Below the pieces are notes generated by a model, which was not told the DNA's origin, ran no database searches, and saw nothing but the letters and a program-made list of their open reading frames with translations. Of a DNA stretch of 64,000 bases, positions 57,901 through 64,000 are shown one piece after another. The stretch's first letter is position 1. Every line of letters begins with the position of its first letter. This DNA comes from Welwitschia mirabilis (lineage: Eukaryota; Gnetophyta; Gnetopsida; Welwitschiales). Both the position numbers and the translations under genes were made by a program. The stretch spans positions 127,941,149-128,005,148 of the forward strand of contig JBOZIK010000001.1 in NCBI GenBank assembly GCA_051453625.1, given 5' to 3'.

Positions 57901-58899
57901 AACTAGGGTCTTTGCACTTTGGGGAAATTTAATTTTATATGATTGCACTAGTTTTCTAAGATAAAAAGGTCTTTTTCTTCATATGCATTTTCCTCTTAAT
58001 TATACACATAGCTATAAGAAATTTATCATAAGATGGTATTTATTTAATAATTTTTAATAATGGCATATTAATTTCAACTTATTTGAAAATTTCTAAGGAT
58101 TTTTGTTACTTTTTTGTAATATTTTCCTTCCTAAGTTATTGGGGAAATGGTAGAGGTTCTTAGTAAGTAGGTAAAGGTCTTTATAACTCATCTATTATTT
58201 CATGCTTTTCATTTTATTTGGGGGTGTTTATTCTTATTTAATTGTATTTTCATCAAGTTTATTATCAACTATTTTCCACTTCTAAAATGGATGGCCATGG
58301 TTTCTTTGATTTGGATAGGCTCTAATTCTTTTGTAATTTTAACTCCTTTTAAATTTGGCTATGAATTCATGGGCAGATTTTCAAGTTTTATTTGATTCAA
58401 AGAAGAGAGAATATGGTTTGTATTTATTGGATATTGTCCTAAAATTGGTAGAAGCTCCATTTAAATTTATTCATGAACGAAGTAAGTTGCCTAAAATTTT
58501 ATTGTTTTTAAGGTTAATTTGGACTTGTGATTCCATCAATTTCCTTATTAATTCCTATAATAAATTAGATAATAAGAGTTGTAATTAGTTTGGTGGGAAG
58601 GATGGGAGGATGATGACAAAAATAATGTTTTTAAGTAGTCTAGTTTTAGTTATAGAAGTTCTCCTATTTCTAAGAAAAATTGGGATGGTTTCTCTACCTA
58701 GGGCTATAGGTTTTTAAATATGGATTATTTTTATTATTCTACTAATGGTGTCTATTGTCATTAACTTATTTTTTTATTATATTGTAAAATAGGGATATGA
58801 AAGGATAATTAGCTATCTCATGTAAGTCTTATCATTCGATTAATGTTTCAATAAGGTGAAAAGAGTTTTTACTCTTCTTGATAGCTCATCAATCCTATT
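57901..58899 (-). other. Gag-protease linker of J, decayed
   Basis: The interval between capsid and protease should hold the gag C-terminus and junction. The minus strand has only short broken frames with no zinc knuckle visible. The open plus-strand frame 58355-58588 is treated as a shadow. Confidence 0.35.
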
Positions 58900-59440
58900 A
58901 TTAATCTCAAAGTTCTTAAGCATTCTAAAACTACTAGTGTATCTAATGGAATGCTAGGATCTAAATGGTTCAATTAATTTCTCCAAGTTTTTGAAATTTT
59001 TAGCTATTAATTTAAGGTGATCCTAAACTTTGTCTAAGAAAAAATTTAAGAAACTACTCCTACTTATCATTTTAACTAATTATATATTATTTAATAATAA
59101 TCCATAATAAAGAAACTAATTACTCTATCTAATTCAAATTCATGTTGAAAGCATTATTGAAGTAAGTATTTATACCTCTCTAAGTTTTGTAAGAATGTCT
59201 CATGATCTTTCTATTAATAGTTCATGATCTTTCACCTACAAGCATTGGACTTATGACTTGGAAAAAGACTTTGAGATAAAAGATTTGTTAAGGTTAGCTC
59301 AAGTCCTAAGAAATCAAGGTTTAAGGGTGTAGAGCCAAGCTTTATCTTTTCTTTAAGGAAGAATAAGAAAAGGTGAGTTGAAGGAAATCTACAGTATTTG
59401 GAAACTATGACAATATAGCTATTATACACTGAAATCCCTT
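58900..59440 (-). pseudogene. Gypsy gag capsid region of element J
   Basis: The minus strand carries the Retrotrans_gag core in two frames. A WLYTLKP-like block (59345-59325) corresponds to 'xxWLxSLxP'. LFPSHKSNACR-KIMNY follows (about 59270-59215), then HETFLQNLERYKYLLQ (59215-59165) and CFQHEFELDRVISFF (59160-59115). This order (basic 'RxxI', then 'ETFxxxxERYxxLL', then 'CPHHGxExWxxxSFF') is diagnostic for plant gypsy gag. Stops and one frameshift interrupt it. Confidence 0.8.
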
Positions 59441-60689
59441 TGGATGTAGGTAGGAGGTCTTTTAATTATAAGTTATTAAAATTGAATAATAAGGAAATGG
59501 TACAAGTCTTAAAATCTAGTCTACATGATAGTGGTTTTTGGAATATAGATGACAAGGTGTCTAAGTATTAGGATTGTAAATAATCATAAAGGGCTTACTA
59601 GGGGAGTTACTAGAAAAGTTGGAGTGCTTATGCAATGTGTTAGGATTTTGGATTACTCTTTGGTTAATGTATTATGCATGCAAGTTTTCTAATAATAATT
59701 CATTTGAGTTAGGTATGTTATTATTATAGAAAATAAATTAAAAAGTAGATTAGACAGTTGGATTATATTTTGTTTTGAAGATTGTTCTCCATAAGTTTCA
59801 TTATAGGGTTGATTTCTTGATGGTGGTCTTTATTAATTGCTATTAATATTATGATCAAAATTTTCATTAGAAGGTATTTTAATTAGTTGATCTAATTCAT
59901 ATTAGATCTAATACATACAAGTTTTAGAAAAGTCTTGAAAAGGACCTAAAAGATAGATAGGTTTCTGATGCTTAACAAAGTTTATAGTTTAAGTTATAGA
60001 GTCTTTTTCACAAAACGCTAGTAGTGCCAATTAAGGAAGATAATTATGTTAATTGATTTAAGAGTTATGATTTAGGAAAACATTTATAGGTGTACAAAAT
60101 CTATGCAAAACATTTTAAATTCTATGATTCAATAAAAAGTTAGCAAAAATCAAAATGATAACAAACTTTGGAAAGATATATAAGGAAAATAAAACCTAAA
60201 TATTTTTACAATATTATAAATTTATAATAGTAAAATACAAAAATATAATAGAATCATAAGATAAATACTAAAATAAAATTTACCAAAAAAAGAAAAGATA
60301 TAAAAAAAAAGATTGAGTTCTATAGCTCTTTAATTTTTTGTAATCCTTACATTGTTTGTAATATATAAAAAACTTATTAGGCCTACAATGCTAAGCATTT
60401 CATATGAAAGTGCTTTCTAGATTAAAGAGAAAATACTAAACAAAAACTTAAATAGGAATAGTTTAGATATTTTTGAAAACAAACCAGTATCTACCATTGA
60501 AAAGAAATGAAAATGAAACTAAAATGAACTAGCCTAGGTATCATTAGAGAGGACCATTACTAATTAGTAAAACATTTTAAAAAACTAAACTAAAATAATA
60601 CAATAAAAAAATTATACTCCTTCTGAGAAGATACAATACCATTATCCCTAGTTACAATTCCCAAATCTCTTCACATGATAAATTTATAT
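59441..60689 (-). other. 5' part of J (gag N-terminus and leader), unreadable
   Basis: By position it holds the gag N-terminus, leader and PBS of J on the minus strand. I could not find a convincing PBS or gag N-terminal motif. The region 60080-60330 is A-rich. Confidence 0.35.
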
Positions 60690-60937
60690 GTTCATTATAG
60701 TAAAAGTAAACTAAAATAAAACTAGATAAGTAGCTAGTATCATTCTTTCACAAGGATAATTAAGGTAAATATTAATAAAAGTAAAATACAATTATCAAAC
60801 TTATAATCAAATCAAAATGAAGGAAAAATTTTAGAGTTGAGATTTTAATGAATCTTGATTGATGAATAGAAAAATAAATTATCTTTAAAGGTCTAGCTTA
60901 AGTTATCCAACTACACACCTTTAGTTAATGATATTCT
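60690..60937 (-). repeat. Terminal repeat of gypsy J, right copy, interrupted by H
   Basis: Partner of 52690-53000. It is cut at 60937, where LTR H starts. Confidence 0.5.
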
Positions 60938-61953
60938 TGTTGCACTACCAATTTAAGTTTATTTGATAAGGTTTTATGAGTTGTTTTATAGGACTTTTAT
61001 ACATGTTTAGGTGCAATTATAAGGATTTTGGAGATACAAGAGGAAATCTTGAAAAGTGCAATTATTATTTAAATTTGATGTATTAAAGGCATTTTCCAAT
61101 GCACAAAGCCTTGAAGAAATATTAATGACAAAAATGCTAAGTTTCTTCTAAATAAAATAATTAAATAAGACTATCATCCCATAACAGGTGGAATGACGAT
61201 TGCTAATGTGGACTACTAAGTTATCATTTTGAGAATATTTTATAATGTGTTGTCATTCCCCATGTCATCTAGATGACGGCATATATGACATTAACATGTA
61301 ATTGACTCTGATAGTGACTTGTAACTGTTTCATCTCTTTTTGAATCATTTATGAGTAAACCTAACCGCACCTATCATTTGTATTTTTCTGTTGTATGTTA
61401 TTATAAATAAATACCCTCTTTAACTCTCCTTCTTATCTTCATTGAACCAAAAATCCTCATGATAGGAGGTTAAAGGATGGGAGATCCATCTACATGTGTT
61501 ATAAAAATACATGCACTTAGTGGAGGTCTATGTATTCTCGATTGAGTTCCAAATGTTTTGTAACCCAAATGTTATTACTCTTTTAATATAAAACTTGGTT
61601 TTTTTTCATGTTTACATCTTACGTTTTTTAATTACCCTTATGGTTTATGATTGTTTTTTATCTACTGATAATTTCTTGGGTGACATAGATCATCAAGCGT
61701 AGCTTTTGTTAAGGCTAAAAGCAAGTAGAATTAGGGTTATTTTTGCATTGCATGTTAGTTTAGATTACATCTTGCATCTTGCATTATATGTTTATTTTCT
61801 TACATTATTCTTTATTTCTAGTTCATAGTATTATTTTGCAAATCAACCTAAGTCCCATCTCATATACTTTAATGAGATACGATATTTTAGGTCTACTTCC
61901 ACTCATAGTAGTATGTTGTATTAGGTCTACTTGCACAAATACACACTGTAACA
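60938..61953 (+). repeat. 5' LTR of element H
   Basis: 1016 bp, TGTTGCACTACC ... CACACTGTAACA. It contains a perfect 14-bp palindrome GTCATCTAGATGAC at 61264-61277, a TATA box at 61402-61409, and the 'GATAGGAGGTTAAAGGATGG' block downstream of the promoter that is shared with the other gypsy LTRs. Confidence 0.8.
61402..61409 (+). promoter_or_regulatory. TATA box in gypsy LTR H
   Basis: TATAAATA about 50 bases upstream of the conserved GATAGGAGG block; likely core promoter. Confidence 0.5.
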
Positions 61954-61956
61954 ATT

Positions 61957-61975
61957 TGACACCATTGCTAGGGAA
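61957..61975 (+). other. tRNA-Asp primer-binding site of element H
   Basis: TGACACCATTGCTAGGGAA: five changes from TGGCGCCGTTGCCGGGGA, all transitions. The best-preserved gypsy PBS in the window. Confidence 0.85.
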
Positions 61976-62629
61976 GGCTATTGAAAAGTACAAGGGTTGT
62001 CATCATTCTGATGAGTATATCAGACCTCTATTCAATTATTTGTCTATGCATCATTGTATTTTATTAGGAGTTATAGGTTTTTTATATGTATTTCTTTAGT
62101 TTCAGTTTTCTATAAAAATTAGTGGTCATCCCCTCTATTGTCCACATGATAGTTAGGATGATAGTGTGCTTTTTGTTTTTGGTTTTTATTTTTATATTTT
62201 ATTATTTTAAAATAAATTAGTTTTTATCATCTCTTGTGACATCTAGATGATTAGATGGATGACAGTCTTATTTTCTATATTTACTACTTTCTGTTTATTT
62301 CTATTTTTCTAGTTTCTATGTGTGTTGTTCCTTTTATCATCCCCATAATAGATAGGATGACGGTCTGTTTTTTTTTATTTGTTTTTTGTTGTTTTTTGTT
62401 TGCAAGTATTATGATATTATTATTTCTGAAAAAGGCTTATTGGAGGAAAAAAAGGGTTTCTGATAGAAGAAAGTATTTAAGAAGAACAGGAACACAAACT
62501 CTAGATGCATACATTATTTTTCTGAGCTCATTTTATTTTTAAGGATCTATCTTTATCTTGAACTAAAGATCCTTTTCCTCCCATTCTTCTTAAAAATGAA
62601 TAGTGATAGAATTACATGTATAAAAAGCT
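61976..62629 (+). other. 5' leader of element H and short N-terminal remnant
   Basis: Leader with CATC-xx-GATGA words (62239-62250 and nearby). A basic stretch KKAYWRKKRVSDRRKYLRRT (about 62431-62490) stands where B has its N-terminal remnant and C its gag start. Confidence 0.4.
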
Positions 62630-63651
62630 TTGAAAAATGTAAAAATAGACTTGAGGATAACAGTAATTAAACAATTGGATATTCTTACTGAGAAAAGGAG
62701 AAAAGAATCTAAAGAGTATAATAAGAAAACACTTAAAGAGCTTTTTGTAGAAAAAGGGAGACCAACACAAAGAAATGTTGATAGTAAGAATAGGGTCAAT
62801 TTCTCTTTTTAACCACCTTATTATCCCCCCTTTTCTTTTAAAAATCCATATAAAACTAATGAAGAAAATGTTAGGGATTCAACCTCATCTAATCACTTTT
62901 ACCCATTCCATCCATCTCCCATGAACTACTATAAAGAGGAAAATGATCTAGGAAAATAAATGATAAGTGAACTATGTAAAAACATAGAAAATACCAATAG
63001 AGGACTAAAAAAAAATGATTAAAATATTTCAACATCTTCTATAAAATTAAGGATCTGTTCAAAATCCTCAAAACTATTCTTCTACATCTTACCTTGAGGA
63101 AAAGAAAAACAACTTAGGAATAAATGATTATAATTCTTGCTTCCAAGTGGAGAATAAAATTTTAGATCAAACTTCATCATTCTACTCATTAGAAGATAAA
63201 CAAAGAGGAGATAATCATAATTAAACTATATCTTTTAACAATGAAGATGAGGATGACTATGTAGATAATGATCATGAGGTGTTAAAAAACCATTTATTAG
63301 ATGAAGAATGTAATTATGAATAATCTAAAAATTCTTTAATCTATGATAAAAATGATGATCACATTTCCCCTTCTACTAAAAGCAATAACGTGCAATAAGA
63401 TATGAGAATAGTGAAGAAGAAGAAGATGATGATGATTACATTGAAATTTTAGATCATATCCCAAACTTTCACATGCTTTGTAAGGATGAAGGAGTTCTAT
63501 CGATATATGAAATTCAACTTTTGAAATTAATAGAGATAAGCATTAAAATGAAATTAATGGAAAATGATCAACTCAAGTATACTAAGGATTACAGTTTAGA
63601 ATTAATAGAGTTATTTAAAGAGAAAAAGAAATCAAGCCAAGAAATATTAGA
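62630..63651 (+). pseudogene. Acidic protein of element H (decayed copy of the B protein)
   Basis: The first frame (62630-62812) is Lys/Glu-rich and ends RPTQRNVDSKNRVNFSF. It continues past a stop as a Pro/Tyr/Asn-rich stretch (YYPPFSFKN, HPSPMNYYKEEND) corresponding to the YYEE region of B. The acidic half (about 63160-63420) repeats the B motifs DQT, LED, NN-E-E-D, LLD-E, KNSL and HISPS. After a frame change, DDDDYIEILDHI (about 63425-63462) matches the DDDD-ILDHI of B. A helical Lys/Glu/Leu-rich segment (63473-63651) is better preserved than in B. Unknown function. Confidence 0.5.
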
Positions 63652-63751
63652 NNNNNNNNNNNNNNNNNNNNNNNNNNNNNNNNNNNNNNNNNNNNNNNNN
63701 NNNNNNNNNNNNNNNNNNNNNNNNNNNNNNNNNNNNNNNNNNNNNNNNNNN
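63652..63751. other. Assembly gap, exactly 100 N
   Basis: Scaffold join of unknown size. The sequence changes from plus- to minus-orientation relative to element B across it. Confidence 0.99.
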
Positions 63752-64000
63752 GAGATAAAAAATTTATATAACTCATGGAAAAACAATCTTTTATCAAACT
63801 CATGATATAAAGGATTTGAAACATAAATTGCATTTAAAGTTTAATATTAAACATGAGAGACATTAATGATATAATTTGGGGTCCAAGGCTTTAAAACAAA
63901 CTTCTTAGGATGAGTGAGTAAGATATATTTAACATACTTAAGAAGCTTCTTAACATTTAATTCAAAGCATGAATTTGGATCAAGAAGGTAAGTTTTACCC
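63752..64000 (-). pseudogene. C-terminal part of the B/H protein, minus orientation
   Basis: The reverse complement aligns with B 12341-12590: shared words include 'atcatgagtttgataa.agattgtt', 'catgagttatataa.ttttttatctc', 'aagaagcttcttaagtat.tta' and 'ttcttgat.caaat.catg'. It reads the NLVYHEFDKRLF-type segment in decayed form. It should follow 63651 in plus orientation if element H were intact. Confidence 0.6.

Larger units (their letters stand above)
60938..64000 (+). mobile_element. Element H: B-type non-autonomous gypsy, 3' part inverted across a gap
   Basis: LTR (60938-61953), tRNA-Asp PBS (61957-61975), leader, then coding remnants that follow the same motif order as element B up to a 100-N gap. 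After the gap the sequence matches B 12341-12590 in reverse complement. No protease or RT seen before the gap. The LTR start TGTTGCACTACC is close to that of E (TGTTGCATTGCC). Confidence 0.65.

Noticed and set aside
58355-58588. Plus-strand frame of 77 codons that reads like a helical protein
   Set aside because: It lies antisense to gypsy J gag-protease (clear motifs at 59440-58900 and 57900-57480) and matches no family.
61779-62099. 106-codon frame with hydrophobic segments
   Set aside because: It spans the end of LTR H, the PBS and the leader, so it cannot be a natural coding unit.
1-64000. Host protein genes, tRNA or rRNA genes
   Set aside because: No cloverleaf with an anticodon arm, no rRNA blocks, and no exon series with conserved protein text were found; all readable protein is retrotransposon-derived.

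Overview
The window is AT-rich, CpG-poor nuclear DNA of a seed plant, almost certainly an angiosperm; I cannot name the species. Everything I can identify is decayed LTR retrotransposon. I see no intact host gene, no tRNA or rRNA, no CRISPR array and nothing bacterial. The plant signatures are: primer-binding sites (PBS) derived from tRNA-Asp next to gypsy LTRs and from initiator tRNA-Met next to a copia LTR; Athila-type gypsy gag-pol with a long post-integrase region; a SIRE-like copia gag; and decayed open reading frames resembling the 'putative plant transposon protein' family (Pfam PF20167). No open reading frame is intact. Stops fall mostly where CAA, CAG, CGA or TGG would be expected, and decay is dominated by C-to-T and G-to-A changes.

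Layout. 1-641: end of a copia LTR inserted in a gypsy 3' region (642-2807) that runs into its 3' LTR (2808-4669). 4670-8079: unresolved old repeats. 8092-8323 and 36817-37684: two halves of a third LTR (F), split by element B. Element B (8324-36811) is a gypsy-type element with a 5-bp target duplication. It lacks visible reverse transcriptase and integrase and carries an acidic protein instead. B is itself split at 14216-34115 by copia material: a copia-type element K (14216-21480), remnants of a minus-strand gypsy D (21481-22833), a plus-strand Athila-like gypsy C with recognisable gag-protease-RT-RNase H-integrase (22834-32469, cut by a 100-N gap), and another copia LTR (32570-34115).

39037-51525 holds a complete but decayed minus-strand Athila-like gypsy E with two LTRs, PBS, polypurine tract and a perfect GATAT target duplication. 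52690-60937 holds minus-strand gypsy J with gag and protease, no visible RT or integrase, and a PF20167-like ORF. 60938-64000 is element H, related to B, whose second half appears inverted across a 100-N gap.

Working logic. C and E carry the enzymes of LTR retrotransposition. B and H share the PBS type, LTR ends and (for B) the 3' non-coding hairpin with C and E but no visible pol, so they look like non-autonomous passengers of such helpers. K and J come from different superfamilies, yet each keeps gag and protease, has lost the rest of pol, and carries a PF20167-like ORF in sense.
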